Positions 45,090 to 54,265 are shown, numbered from the stretch's first letter. The stretch is 64,000 nucleotides of DNA from Streptomyces sp. ITFR-16 (GCF_031844705.1 NZ_CP134609.1:6200001-6264000); one strand, 5' to 3'. The notes: generated by a model from the letters alone, not told the origin. Numbers and translations: made by a program.

Positions 45090-46033
45090 GCGCGCAGCTC
45101 CTTGCCGGTCAGTTCGAGGAAGACGTCCTCCAGGGTGTGGCGCTCCACGGAGATGCCCGAGGGCATCACGCCGTGCTGCGCGCACCAGGAGGTGACGGTG
45201 GCCAGCAGCTGCGGACCGACGTCGCCGGTGATGCGGTACGCGCCGGTGCTGAGCTCGGCCGCCTCGGTGCCGGGGGGCAGCGCCTTGAGCAGGGAGTCCA
45301 GGTCGAGGCCGGGGCGGCCGGTGAAGCGCAGGGTGTTCTCGGCGCCGCCGCGGCACAGGGCCTCGGGGCTGCCCTGGGCGACGAGCCGGCCCGCGTCGAT
45401 GAAGGCGACGTCGTCGGCGAGCTCCTCGGCCTCGTCCATGAAGTGGGTGGTGAGCACGACGCCGACGCCGTCGGCGCGCAGCTCCCGTACGAGATCCCAG
45501 GTGGAGCGGCGGGCCTGCGGGTCGAGGCCGGCGGTGGGCTCGTCCAGGAAGACGAGTTCCGGGCGGCCGACGACGGCCATGGCCAGGGCGAGCCGCTGCT
45601 GCTGGCCGCCGGAGAGCCGCCGGTAGGCGGTGCGGCCGCAGCCGCCGAGGCCCAGGCGCTCGATGAGGGCGTCGACGTCGAGCGGGTGGGCGTGGAGTTT
45701 CGCCATGTGGCGGAGCATCTCGTCGGCGCGGGCGCCGGAGTAGACGCCGCCGGACTGGAGCATCACACCGATCCGGGGGCGCAGCCGCGCCGCGTCGGCG
45801 ACGGGGTCGAGCCCGAGGACCCGGACGGTGCCCTGGTCCGGACGGCGGTATCCCTCGCATGTCTCGATCGTGGTGGTCTTGCCGGCGCCGTTGGGACCGA
45901 GGACCGCGGTGACCGCGCCGGCCGCCACCTCCAGGTCGAGGCCGTCCACGGCGGCCTTGCCGCCGTACCGCTTCACCAGGCCACGGACCTGGACAGCCGG
46001 GCCGGAGGGGGGTGAAACGGGCTCGCTCTTCAT
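45086..46033 (-). CDS. ABC transporter ATP-binding protein
   Basis: A 315-residue ATPase with Walker A LGPNGAGKTTTIE, Q-loop VMLQSGGVY, signature LSGGQQQRLALA, Walker B LVFLDEPTAGLDP and the switch His in LTTHFMDEAEELAD. The about 85 C-terminal residues form the extra domain of DrrA-type exporters (SVERHTLEDVFLELTGKELRA, in part). Divergent from sufR with 136 bases between. Confidence 0.92.
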   Translation of the reverse strand: MKSEPVSPPSGPAVQVRGLVKRYGGKAAVDGLDLEVAAGAVTAVLGPNGAGKTTTIETCEGYRRPDQGTVRVLGLDPVADAARLRPRIGVMLQSGGVYSGARADEMLRHMAKLHAHPLDVDALIERLGLGGCGRTAYRRLSGGQQQRLALAMAVVGRPELVFLDEPTAGLDPQARRSTWDLVRELRADGVGVVLTTHFMDEAEELADDVAFIDAGRLVAQGSPEALCRGGAENTLRFTGRPGLDLDSLLKALPPGTEAAELSTGAYRITGDVGPQLLATVTSWCAQHGVMPSGISVERHTLEDVFLELTGKELRA

Positions 46034-46083
46034 GGGCGGTAAGTCTAGGCAGCCGCCTCGGGGGCCCCGGTCCGGGGGCTTGA

Positions 46084-46097
46084 TTAGGTAACCCTAA
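46084..46097. promoter_or_regulatory. TTAGG-N4-CCTAA palindrome between ABC exporter and sufR
   Basis: An inverted repeat TTAGG/CCTAA with a 4-base centre, 50 bases from the ABC ATPase start and 73 bases from sufR. The half-sites look like those of DtxR/IdeR-type iron boxes, but those have 9 bases between the same half-sites. Function unknown; could serve either divergent gene. Confidence 0.35.
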
Positions 46098-46133
46098 GTG
46101 ATGGATTCCACGGTTGATCGTTTCGGACCGTGG

Positions 46134-46163
46134 TTGTCAGGGCCGAAGGAATTACGCAACAAT
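46134..46163 (+). promoter_or_regulatory. Candidate sufR promoter
   Basis: TTGTCA (46134-46139) and AACAAT (46158-46163), 18 bases apart. A start about 7 bases on would fall at the sufR GTG (46170), giving a leaderless mRNA. The -10 overlaps the SufR site, so bound SufR would block polymerase. Confidence 0.45.
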
Positions 46164-46170
46164 GGCGTTG
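46157..46170 (+). promoter_or_regulatory. SufR operator CAAC-N6-GTTG
   Basis: CAAC (46157-46160), six bases, GTTG (46167-46170): an exact copy of the inverted repeat described for SufR autoregulation in Streptomyces avermitilis. It overlaps the candidate -10 and the first base of the sufR start codon. Confidence 0.75.
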
Positions 46171-46910
46171 TGAAATACGTGGGAGAGGCTCCGCAGGAGG
46201 AACTCGCGACCGGTGAGCGCTCGACGCGCAACCGGGTCGCGCGCTCCATTCTGGACCACGGCCCCTCCACCGTCGCCGATCTGGCGAAGCGCCTGGGGCT
46301 GACCCAGGCGGCCGTCCGCCGCCATCTCGACGCCCTCGTCTCCGACGATGTCGTCGAGGCCCGCGAGCAGCGGGTCTACGGGGCACGGACCCGCGGCCGT
46401 CCGGCCAAGGTGTTCGCCCTGACCGACTGCGGCCGGGACGCCTTCGACCAGTCCTACGACACGCTTGCCGCGGACGCCCTGCGCTGGATCGCCGAGACCT
46501 CGGGCGACGAAGCGGTCATGGCGTTCGCCCGGGCCAGGATCGCCGAGCAGTCGGCGGCCTACCGCGCGGCGATCGAAGCCGCGGACCCCGAAGCCCGTAC
46601 GGAGGCGCTGGCCAAGGCCTTGTCCGCCGACGGGTACGCTGCTACGGCGCGCAGCGCGCCGGGCCCGCAACAGGGTGAGCAGCTGTGTCAGCACCACTGC
46701 CCGGTCGCACACGTCGCCGAGCAGTACCCGCAGCTGTGCGAGGCGGAGACGGAGTTCTTCTCCAGCCTCCTGGGGACCCATGTGCAGCGTCTGGCCACCA
46801 TCGCCCACGGCGACGGGGTGTGCACGACGTACATTCCGCGCAGCGGCCACCCCACCCCGCAGACCACTGATTCAGCATCCACAAGCAAGTCCGGGAGGAA
46901 CCCCGCATGA
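46170..46910 (+). CDS. sufR: SufR, iron-sulfur-sensing repressor of the suf operon
   Basis: A 246-residue ArsR-like winged-HTH protein (STVADLAKRLGLTQAAVRRHLDALVSDDVVEARE, quoted as DLAKRLGLTQAAVRRHLDAL) with a wing GARTRGRPAKVFALT. The C-terminal cluster-binding region has Cys at LCQHHCPVAHVAEQYPQLC and at GVCTTY, matching [4Fe-4S] SufR proteins. It represses sufRBDCSU when the cluster is intact and releases under iron or oxidative stress. GTG 46170 gives VKYVGEAPQEELATGERSTRNR; an earlier in-frame ATG at 46098 is less likely given the promoter. Overlaps sufB (ATGA). Confidence 0.9.
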   Translation: MKYVGEAPQEELATGERSTRNRVARSILDHGPSTVADLAKRLGLTQAAVRRHLDALVSDDVVEAREQRVYGARTRGRPAKVFALTDCGRDAFDQSYDTLAADALRWIAETSGDEAVMAFARARIAEQSAAYRAAIEAADPEARTEALAKALSADGYAATARSAPGPQQGEQLCQHHCPVAHVAEQYPQLCEAETEFFSSLLGTHVQRLATIAHGDGVCTTYIPRSGHPTPQTTDSASTSKSGRNPA

Positions 46911-48328
46911 CGCTCCCTACGGAGACTGCCCACCCTGAGCTCGATGGCCTGGGCACGTACGAATTCGGCTGGGCCGACTCCGACGCGGCAGGCGCGGCAG
47001 CCAAGCGCGGCCTCTCCGAGGCCGTCGTCCGCGACATCTCGGAGAAGAAGAACGAGCCCGAGTGGATGCTGAAGCTGCGGCTCAAGGGCCTCAAGCTCTT
47101 CGGCAAGAAGCCCATGCCCAACTGGGGCTCGGACCTCTCGGGCATCGACTTCGACAACATCAAGTACTTCGTGCGGTCGACGGAGAAGCAGGCGGAGTCC
47201 TGGGAGGACCTGCCCGAGGACATCAAGAATACGTACGACAAGCTCGGCATCCCCGAGGCGGAGAAGCAGCGCCTGGTCGCCGGTGTCGCCGCGCAGTACG
47301 AGTCCGAGGTCGTCTACCACCAGATCAACGAGGAGCTGGAGGCGCAGGGTGTCATCTTCATGGACACCGACACCGCGCTGAAGGAGCACCCGGAGCTCTT
47401 CAAGGAGTACTTCGGCACCGTCATCCCGGTCGGCGACAACAAGTTCGCCTCGCTGAACTCGGCCGTGTGGTCCGGTGGCTCGTTCATCTACGTGCCGAAG
47501 GGTGTGCACGTCGAGATCCCGCTCCAGGCCTACTTCCGTATCAACACGGAGAACATGGGCCAGTTCGAGCGGACGCTGATCATCGTCGACGAGGACGCCT
47601 ACGTCCACTACGTCGAGGGCTGCACCGCCCCGATCTACTCCTCGGACTCCCTGCACTCCGCGGTCGTCGAGATCATCGTGAAGAAGGGCGGCCGCTGCCG
47701 CTACACGACGATCCAGAACTGGTCGAACAACGTCTACAACCTGGTCACCAAGCGCGCCGTGGCCTACGAGGGCGCGACCATGGAGTGGGTCGACGGCAAC
47801 ATCGGCTCCAAGGTCACCATGAAGTACCCGGCCGTCTACCTGATGGGCGAGCACGCCAAGGGCGAGACCCTGTCCATCGCCTTCGCGGGCGAGGGCCAGC
47901 ACCAGGACGCCGGCGCCAAGATGGTCCACATGGCCCCGAACACCTCGTCCAACATCGTCTCCAAGTCGGTGGCACGAGGCGGCGGCCGCACCTCCTACCG
48001 CGGTCTGATCGAGATCGGTGAGGGCGCGCCGGGCGCGAAGTCCAACGTGCTGTGCGACGCGCTCCTGGTCGACACCATCTCGCGCTCCGACACCTACCCG
48101 TACGTCGACGTCCGCGAGGACGACGTGTCGATGGGTCACGAGGCGACCGTCTCCAAGGTCTCCGAGGACCAGCTCTTCTATCTGATGAGCCGCGGCATGA
48201 CCGAGTTCGAGGCCATGGCGATGATCGTGCGCGGCTTCGTCGAGCCGATCGCGAAGGAGCTCCCCATGGAGTACGCGCTCGAGCTCAACCGGCTGATCGA
48301 GCTGCAGATGGAGGGTTCGGTCGGCTAG
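46907..48328 (+). CDS. sufB: Fe-S cluster assembly scaffold SufB
   Basis: A 473-residue scaffold subunit of the SufBCD complex that builds Fe-S clusters in the cytosol. SDLSGIDFDNIKYFVRST at the N-terminus, the beta-helix core with AVVEIIVKKGGRCRYTTIQNWS and VLCDALLVDTISRSDTYPYVD, and a C-terminal VRGFVEPIAKELPMEYALELN (in part) are typical. ATG 46907 overlaps the sufR stop, so repressor and first structural gene are coupled. Confidence 0.97.
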   Translation: MTLPTETAHPELDGLGTYEFGWADSDAAGAAAKRGLSEAVVRDISEKKNEPEWMLKLRLKGLKLFGKKPMPNWGSDLSGIDFDNIKYFVRSTEKQAESWEDLPEDIKNTYDKLGIPEAEKQRLVAGVAAQYESEVVYHQINEELEAQGVIFMDTDTALKEHPELFKEYFGTVIPVGDNKFASLNSAVWSGGSFIYVPKGVHVEIPLQAYFRINTENMGQFERTLIIVDEDAYVHYVEGCTAPIYSSDSLHSAVVEIIVKKGGRCRYTTIQNWSNNVYNLVTKRAVAYEGATMEWVDGNIGSKVTMKYPAVYLMGEHAKGETLSIAFAGEGQHQDAGAKMVHMAPNTSSNIVSKSVARGGGRTSYRGLIEIGEGAPGAKSNVLCDALLVDTISRSDTYPYVDVREDDVSMGHEATVSKVSEDQLFYLMSRGMTEFEAMAMIVRGFVEPIAKELPMEYALELNRLIELQMEGSVG

Positions 48329-48391
48329 TACGCCGGCGCCCGAATCCCCCCTGACATCTGTCCGACTGAGAAAGCGAGCACTACGACAGCC

Positions 48392-49573
48392 ATGGCTGAG
48401 GCTCAGAACATTCCTGCGGGGTCCACCACCGCCGGTTCCATCGCGGTGGCCGCGGAGTCGACCGTCGCCACGCGCATGAGCGCACCCCCGTCCTTCGACG
48501 TCGCGGACTTCCCGGTCCCGCACGGCCGCGAGGAGGAGTGGCGGTTCACCCCGCTGGAGCGGCTGCGCGGGCTGCACGACGGCACCGCCGTCGCCACCGG
48601 CAACGCGGTGAAGGTCGCCATCGAGGCCCCCGCGGGCGTCACGGTCGAGACCGTCGGCCGCGACGACGCCCGCCTCGGCCGGGCCGGCACGCCGGTGGAC
48701 CGGGTCGCCGCGCAGGCGTACTCGTCCTTCGAGCAGGCCTCCGTCGTCACCGTCGAGAAGGAAGCCGTGCTCACCGAGCCGATCCGGATCGCGGTGCACG
48801 GCGAGGGCGGGGTGGCCTTCGGCCACCAGGTCGTCGAGCTGGGCGCCTTCGCCGAGGCCGTCGTCGTCATCGACCACACCGGCGACGCGGTGCTCGCCGC
48901 CAACGTGGACTACGTCCTGGGCGACGGCGCCAAGCTGACCGTCGTCTCCGTGCAGGACTGGGACGAGCGGGCCGTGCACGTCGGCCAGCACAACGCCCTG
49001 GTCGGCCGGGACGCCTCGTTCAAGTCCATCGTCGTCACCTTCGGCGGTGACCTGGTCCGGATCCACCCGCGGATCGCCTACGCGGGCACGGGCGGCGAGG
49101 CCGAGCTCTTCGGTCTGTACTTCACCGACAAGGGCCAGCACCAGGAGCACCGCCTCCTGGTCGACCACAACACCCCGCACTGCAAGTCCAACGTGGCCTA
49201 CAAGGGCGCACTGCAGGGCGACGGCGCGCACGCCGTCTGGATCGGCGACGTCCTCATCCAGGCGGCCGCCGAGGGCACCGACACCTACGAGATGAACCGC
49301 AACCTGGTTCTCACCGACGGTGCCCGGGTCGACTCGGTGCCGAACCTGGAGATCGAGACCGGTGAGATCGTCGGCGCCGGCCACGCCTCCGCGACCGGCC
49401 GCTTCGACGACGAGCAGCTGTTCTACCTGCAGTCCCGGGGCATCCCGGCCGAGGAGGCGCGCCGCCTCGTCGTGCGCGGCTTCTTCGCCGAGCTGGTCCA
49501 GCAGATCGGCCTGCCGGACGTCGAAGCCCGTCTCCTCGACAAGATCGAGACCGAGCTGAAGGCGTCGGTCTGA
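48392..49573 (+). CDS. sufD: Fe-S cluster assembly protein SufD
   Basis: A 393-residue partner of SufB. FPVPHGREEEWRFTPLERL at the N-terminus, beta-helix repeats (VDYVLGDGAKLTVVSVQDW), HNTPHCKSNVAYKGALQGDG and the closing GRFDDEQLFYLQSRGIPAEEARRLVVRGFFAEL (in part) identify it. Its stop shares one base with the next start (TGATG). Confidence 0.96.
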   Translation: MAEAQNIPAGSTTAGSIAVAAESTVATRMSAPPSFDVADFPVPHGREEEWRFTPLERLRGLHDGTAVATGNAVKVAIEAPAGVTVETVGRDDARLGRAGTPVDRVAAQAYSSFEQASVVTVEKEAVLTEPIRIAVHGEGGVAFGHQVVELGAFAEAVVVIDHTGDAVLAANVDYVLGDGAKLTVVSVQDWDERAVHVGQHNALVGRDASFKSIVVTFGGDLVRIHPRIAYAGTGGEAELFGLYFTDKGQHQEHRLLVDHNTPHCKSNVAYKGALQGDGAHAVWIGDVLIQAAAEGTDTYEMNRNLVLTDGARVDSVPNLEIETGEIVGAGHASATGRFDDEQLFYLQSRGIPAEEARRLVVRGFFAELVQQIGLPDVEARLLDKIETELKASV

Positions 49574-49890
49574 TGGCCTTCGTCAAAGCCTGTGCGCTGA
49601 GCGAGCTGGAGGACGACACCCCCAAAAGGGTGGAGCTCGACGGCACGCCGGTCTCCGTCGTCCGCACCGAGGGCGAGGTGTTCGCGATCAACGACATCTG
49701 CTCGCACGCGAACGTCTCGCTGTCCGAGGGCGAGGTCGAGGACTGTTCGATCGAGTGCTGGCTGCACGGATCGAGTTTCGACCTGCGCACCGGCAAGCCG
49801 TCCGGCCTTCCCGCGACACGCCCCGTCCCCGTATACCCCGTCAAGATCGAAGGGGACGATGTGCTCGTCTCCGTCACCCAGGAGTCCTGA
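49573..49890 (+). CDS. Rieske-type [2Fe-2S] ferredoxin in the suf operon
   Basis: A 105-residue soluble Rieske domain with CSHANVSLS and CWLHGSSFDL supplying the ligands, and the PV-x-YPVKIEGDDVLV end typical of ferredoxin subunits of non-heme oxygenases. No oxygenase is nearby; its fixed place between sufD and sufC in actinobacteria suggests an electron carrier for cluster assembly or a client protein. Translationally coupled to both neighbours. Confidence 0.92.
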   Translation: MAFVKACALSELEDDTPKRVELDGTPVSVVRTEGEVFAINDICSHANVSLSEGEVEDCSIECWLHGSSFDLRTGKPSGLPATRPVPVYPVKIEGDDVLVSVTQES

Positions 49891-49897
49891 GTCACCC

Positions 49898-50662
49898 ATG
49901 GCAACGCTTGAAATCCGCGACCTGCACGTCACCGTCGAGGCCGACAACGCCACGAAGGAGATCCTCAAGGGCGTCGACCTGACCGTGAAGCAGGGCGAGA
50001 CCCACGCCATCATGGGCCCCAACGGGTCCGGCAAGTCCACCCTCGCGTACTCGCTGGCGGGGCACCCCAAGTACACCGTCACCAGCGGCACGGTCACCCT
50101 GGACGGCGAGGACGTCCTGGAGATGTCCGTCGACGAGCGGGCCCGCGCCGGCCTGTTCCTCGCCATGCAGTACCCGGTCGAGATCCCCGGTGTCTCGGTC
50201 TCCAACTTCCTGCGCACCTCCGCCACCGCCGTCCGCGGCGAGGCGCCCAAGCTCCGCACCTGGGTGAAGGAGGTCAAGGAGACGATGTCCGGCCTCCAGA
50301 TGGACCCGTCCTTCGCCGAGCGCAACGTCAACGAGGGCTTCTCCGGCGGTGAGAAGAAGCGCCACGAGATCCTTCAGCTGGAGCTCCTCAAGCCGAAGGT
50401 CGCGATCCTCGACGAGACCGACTCCGGCCTCGACGTCGACGCCCTGCGCGTCGTCTCCGAGGGCGTCAACCGGGTCCGTGAGACCGGCGAGGTCGGCACC
50501 CTGCTGATCACGCACTACACCCGGATCCTCCGGTACATCAAGCCCGACTTCGTGCACGTGTTCGCCAACGGCCGGATCGCCGAGTCCGGCGGCGCCGAGC
50601 TCGCCGACAAGCTGGAGAACGAGGGCTACGAGGCATATGTGAAGGGTGGCGCTTCCGCGTGA
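49898..50662 (+). CDS. sufC: Fe-S cluster assembly ATPase SufC
   Basis: A 254-residue soluble ABC ATPase of the SufBCD complex. Walker A MGPNGSGKSTLAYSLAG, signature FSGGEKKRHEI, Walker B VAILDETDSGLDVDAL and switch ITHYTRIL are visible. ATG 49898 is 7 bases after the Rieske stop with AGGAG upstream. Confidence 0.97.
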   Translation: MATLEIRDLHVTVEADNATKEILKGVDLTVKQGETHAIMGPNGSGKSTLAYSLAGHPKYTVTSGTVTLDGEDVLEMSVDERARAGLFLAMQYPVEIPGVSVSNFLRTSATAVRGEAPKLRTWVKEVKETMSGLQMDPSFAERNVNEGFSGGEKKRHEILQLELLKPKVAILDETDSGLDVDALRVVSEGVNRVRETGEVGTLLITHYTRILRYIKPDFVHVFANGRIAESGGAELADKLENEGYEAYVKGGASA

Positions 50663-51915
50663 CACAGCTGCCGGGCCTCCTCGACACCGAGGCGATCCGC
50701 AAGGACTTCCCCCTGCTGGATCGTACGGTCCACGACGGGAAGAAGATCGTTTACCTGGACAGTGCGGCGACCTCGCAGAAGCCGCGCCAGGTGCTCGACG
50801 CCCTCAACGAGTACTACGAGCGGCACAACGCCAATGTGCACCGCGGTGTGTACACGATCGCGGAGGAGGCCACGGCGCTGTACGAGGGCGCCCGTGACAA
50901 GATCGCCGCGTTCATCAACGCGCCCAGCCGCAACGAGGTGATCTTCACCAAGAACGCCTCGGAGTCGCTCAACCTCGTGGCCAACATGCTCGGCTGGGCC
51001 GACGAGCCCTACCGGGTCGACCACGAGACCGAGATCGTCACCACCGAGATGGAGCACCACTCCAACATCGTGCCGTGGCAGCTGCTCTCGCAGCGCACGG
51101 GCGCGAAGCTGAAGTGGTTCGGCATCACGGACGACGGCCGCCTCGACCTGTCCAACATCGACGAGATCATCACCGAGAAGACGAAGATCGTCTCCTTCAC
51201 GCTGGTCTCCAACATCATGGGCACGATCAACCCGGTCGAGCAGATCGTCCGGCGCGCCCAGGAGGTCGGTGCGCTGGTCTGCATCGACGCCTCGCAGGCC
51301 GCCCCGCACATGGTGCTCGACGTGCAGGCGCTGCAGGCCGACTTCGTGGCCTTCACCGGCCACAAGATGGTCGGCCCGACCGGTATCGGCGTGCTCTGGG
51401 GACGGCAGGAGCTCCTGGAGGACCTGCCGCCGTTCCTCGGCGGCGGCGAGATGATCGAGACCGTGTCGATGCACTCCTCGACCTACGCCCCGGCGCCGCA
51501 CAAGTTCGAGGCGGGTACGCCTCCGATCGCCCAGGCCGTCGGCCTCGGCGCGGCCGTGGACTACCTCTCGGCCATCGGCATGGAGAACATCCACCGCCAT
51601 GAGCAGGCCATCACCGCCTACGCGGTGAAGCGGCTGCTGGAGGTGCCGGACCTCAGGATCATCGGCCCGGCCACCGCGGAGGACCGCGGCGCCACGATCT
51701 CCTTCACGCTCGGCGACATCCACCCGCACGACGTGGGCCAGGTGCTCGACGAGCAGGGCATCGCGGTCCGGGTCGGACACCACTGCGCACGGCCGGTCTG
51801 CCTGCGGTACGGAATTCCTGCGACCACGCGGGCGTCGTTCTATCTGTACTCCACGCCCGCCGAGGTCGACGCCCTGGTGGACGGCCTGGAACACGTCCGG
51901 AACTTTTTCGGTTAG
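50659..51915 (+). CDS. sufS: Cysteine desulfurase SufS
   Basis: A 418-residue PLP enzyme that takes sulfur from cysteine for Fe-S clusters. YLDSAATSQKP at the start, TTEMEHHSNIVPWQ, the PLP Lys in FTGHKMVGPTGIGVLWG, and the persulfide Cys in VRVGHHCARPVCLRYG identify the SufS group. GTG 50659 overlaps the sufC stop (GTGA). Confidence 0.97.
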   Translation: MTQLPGLLDTEAIRKDFPLLDRTVHDGKKIVYLDSAATSQKPRQVLDALNEYYERHNANVHRGVYTIAEEATALYEGARDKIAAFINAPSRNEVIFTKNASESLNLVANMLGWADEPYRVDHETEIVTTEMEHHSNIVPWQLLSQRTGAKLKWFGITDDGRLDLSNIDEIITEKTKIVSFTLVSNIMGTINPVEQIVRRAQEVGALVCIDASQAAPHMVLDVQALQADFVAFTGHKMVGPTGIGVLWGRQELLEDLPPFLGGGEMIETVSMHSSTYAPAPHKFEAGTPPIAQAVGLGAAVDYLSAIGMENIHRHEQAITAYAVKRLLEVPDLRIIGPATAEDRGATISFTLGDIHPHDVGQVLDEQGIAVRVGHHCARPVCLRYGIPATTRASFYLYSTPAEVDALVDGLEHVRNFFG

Positions 51916-51936
51916 ACAGCGGCTGAGGATTGACTC

Positions 51937-52392
51937 GTGAAGCTTGATTCCATGTACCAGGAAGTGATCCTGGACCACTACAAGCACCCCCACGGGCGCG
52001 GCCTGCGGGACGGCGACGCCGAGGTGCATCACGTCAATCCGACGTGCGGTGACGAGATCACACTGCGGGTGCGGTACGAGGGCGAGACGATCGCCGACGT
52101 GAGTTACGAGGGCCAGGGCTGCTCCATCAGCCAGGCCAGCGCCTCCGTGCTGAACGAGCTGCTGGTCGGCAAGGAACTGGGCGAGGCGCAGAAGATCCAG
52201 GCCGCGTTCCTGGAACTGATGCAGTCCAAGGGACAGCTGGAGCCGGACGACGCGATGGAGGAGGTGCTGGAGGACGCCGTGGCGTTCGCCGGTGTCTCCA
52301 AGTACCCGGCCCGGGTCAAGTGCGCGCTGCTGAGCTGGATGGCGTGGAAGGACGCGACGGCGAAGGCGCTGTCCGAAGGGAAGACCGCATGA
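51937..52392 (+). CDS. sufU: Zn-dependent sulfurtransferase SufU
   Basis: A 151-residue protein that accepts persulfide sulfur from SufS. The three conserved Cys are in NPTCGDEITLRV, GQGCSISQASASV and RVKCALLSW. GTG 51937, 21 bases after sufS. Overlaps the next gene (ATGA). Confidence 0.95.
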   Translation: MKLDSMYQEVILDHYKHPHGRGLRDGDAEVHHVNPTCGDEITLRVRYEGETIADVSYEGQGCSISQASASVLNELLVGKELGEAQKIQAAFLELMQSKGQLEPDDAMEEVLEDAVAFAGVSKYPARVKCALLSWMAWKDATAKALSEGKTA

Positions 52393-52727
52393 GCGACAAC
52401 GAGACCCTCACCACCAAGCCGGCCTCCGAGGAGGAGGTCCGCGAAGCGCTGTACGACGTGGTCGACCCCGAGCTGGGGATCGACGTCGTCAACCTGGGGC
52501 TGATCTACGGCATCCACATCGACGACGCCAACATCGCCACGCTGGACATGACACTGACGTCGGCGGCCTGTCCGCTGACCGATGTGATCGAGGACCAGGC
52601 GAAGTCCGCCACCGACGGCATCGTCAACGAACTCCGGATCAACTGGGTCTGGATGCCGCCGTGGGGCCCCGACAAGATCACGGACGACGGCCGCGAGCAG
52701 CTGCGCGCGCTGGGCTTCAACGTCTGA
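52389..52727 (+). CDS. sufT: Metal-sulfur cluster assembly factor (SufT/DUF59, MIP18 family)
   Basis: A 112-residue protein with DPELGIDVVNLGLIYGI and the conserved Cys in TSAACPLTDVIED, the signature of the DUF59 group that helps deliver Fe-S clusters. Final gene of the suf operon; its start overlaps the sufU stop. The strong hairpin at 52748 follows. Confidence 0.93.
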   Translation: MSDNETLTTKPASEEEVREALYDVVDPELGIDVVNLGLIYGIHIDDANIATLDMTLTSAACPLTDVIEDQAKSATDGIVNELRINWVWMPPWGPDKITDDGREQLRALGFNV

Positions 52728-52747
52728 GCAGCCCGTACGACGACGCA

Positions 52748-52776
52748 CGGCCCCCGGAGCATTCCGCCGGGGGCCG
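52748..52776 (+). terminator. suf operon terminator
   Basis: A perfect 10-base inverted repeat (CGGCCCCCGG and CCGGGGGCCG) with a 9-base loop, 20 bases past the sufT stop, followed by a GTTGTT stretch. Confidence 0.8.
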
Positions 52777-52873
52777 TTCGCCGTTGTTCGCCCGGTGTAC
52801 GCCTGCCGTGCGCCCTGTGTTGGCACGGAAACCGGAACCTGCTTCTCGACACCACGCCGACGAGAGGTACGCC

Positions 52874-54265
52874 GTGCCGCATTCCCCTGTCCTCCGCCAC
52901 CACCGGGCCGTCGCAGCAGGAGGCGCGCTGGCGCTGGCGGCCCTGGTGCCGGCCGTGCCCGCGCACGCCGCGAGCTACGGAACGCCGACGATCTCGTTCT
53001 CCGCCGACTATCTCTCCGGCGCCGTCGGGGCCAGCGGCGACCCGGTGGTCACGGTCACCGTCGCCCAGAGCGGAGCCGACGCCGACGCGCTAGGGGTGGC
53101 CGCCTCCGCCAGCTCCAAGTCGTCCGTGGCCGCGCCCGGCGACGTCACCGTGACCGGCACCGGCGCCACCCGGCAGCTCCGGGTCACCGCCCACGCCCGC
53201 GGCTACACCGACCTCACCGTCAAGGTCACCGGCCTCGGCGGCAAGAGCGCCACCAGGAAGCTGCACTACGCGGCCTCCGCCGCCGTGCAGAACGCCGCCG
53301 ACACCCACTACCTGACCGGCTCCTCCGACGCCTCGGCCGCCGTCGACGCCGGCGGCGGCTATGCGGTGGTCGCCGACGACGAGTCCAACACGCTGCGCCT
53401 GTACGACCGCAACGCCTCCGGCGCGCCCGTAAGGACCTGGGACGTGGCGAAGAAGCTCGGTGTCTCCAAGGAGGTGGACATCGAGGGCGCGACCCGCATC
53501 GGCAACACGATCTACTGGACGGGCTCGCTGGGCAACAACAAGGACGGCGAGTACAAGGCGGACCGCAACACCGTCTTCACCACCACGGTGACCGGCTCCG
53601 GGGCGTCCACCCAGCTGACCGTCGGCGGCTCGTACAAGAAGCTCCGGGACGACCTCGTCGCCTGGGACAAGTCCAACGGCGACCGCTACGGCTTCGCCAA
53701 GGGGACGAAGAGCGGCCAGGTGCCCAAGCAGATCGACGGCTTCAACATCGAGGGCCTGGAGTTCGCGCCCGGTTCGACGACCACCGCCTACCTCGGCTTC
53801 CGGGCGCCGCTCGTCCCGCCGAAGGAGGGCGCCAAGGCATTGATCGTGCCCGTGACCAACTTCGACAAGGTGGCGGGCTCCGGGGCGAAGGCCGTCATCG
53901 GCAGCCCCATCGAGCTGGACCTCGGCGGGCTCAGCATCCGTGACATCCGGAAGAACTCCGCCGACCAGTACCTGATCGTGGCCGGCTCCTGGGCGGCGGA
54001 CGACAACTCCGACCCGTACGCCGTCTACTCCTGGGACGGCGTCGCCGGCCACGCGCCGGTGAAGCGTCTCGACCTGCCGACCGCCGACCCGGGCGGCTGG
54101 GAGGCCGTGGTGGACGTGCCGGACCTGACGGTGCCCGGCGCCCGCGCGCAGCTGATCACGGACGCCGGTTCGGCCGATCTGTACGGGGACGGCACCGAGG
54201 CCAAGGACCTGGACCACGCCGAGTGGAAGAAGTCCCGCGCGACCTGGTTCACGCTCAACGGCTGA
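52874..54265 (+). CDS. Secreted DUF3616-type beta-propeller-like protein
   Basis: A 463-residue exported protein. A signal peptide (AVAAGGALALAALVPAVPAHA) is followed by an Ig-like beta domain of about 100 residues (SYGTPTISFSADYL, LTVKVTGLGGKSATRKL) and then by a DUF3616-like domain with KEVDIEGATRIGNTIYWTGSLG, FNIEGLEFAPGSTTTAYLGFRAPL and LIVAGSWAADDNSDPYAVYSWDG. No catalytic residues are assigned to this family. GTG 52874 follows GAGAGG. Single gene between the suf terminator and the AlkB-like gene. Confidence 0.82.
   Translation: MPHSPVLRHHRAVAAGGALALAALVPAVPAHAASYGTPTISFSADYLSGAVGASGDPVVTVTVAQSGADADALGVAASASSKSSVAAPGDVTVTGTGATRQLRVTAHARGYTDLTVKVTGLGGKSATRKLHYAASAAVQNAADTHYLTGSSDASAAVDAGGGYAVVADDESNTLRLYDRNASGAPVRTWDVAKKLGVSKEVDIEGATRIGNTIYWTGSLGNNKDGEYKADRNTVFTTTVTGSGASTQLTVGGSYKKLRDDLVAWDKSNGDRYGFAKGTKSGQVPKQIDGFNIEGLEFAPGSTTTAYLGFRAPLVPPKEGAKALIVPVTNFDKVAGSGAKAVIGSPIELDLGGLSIRDIRKNSADQYLIVAGSWAADDNSDPYAVYSWDGVAGHAPVKRLDLPTADPGGWEAVVDVPDLTVPGARAQLITDAGSADLYGDGTEAKDLDHAEWKKSRATWFTLNG

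Noticed and set aside
46084..46097. Possible DtxR/IdeR iron box
   Set aside because: Known iron boxes have TTAGG and CCTAA separated by 9 bases; here it is 4. Kept only as an unnamed palindrome.
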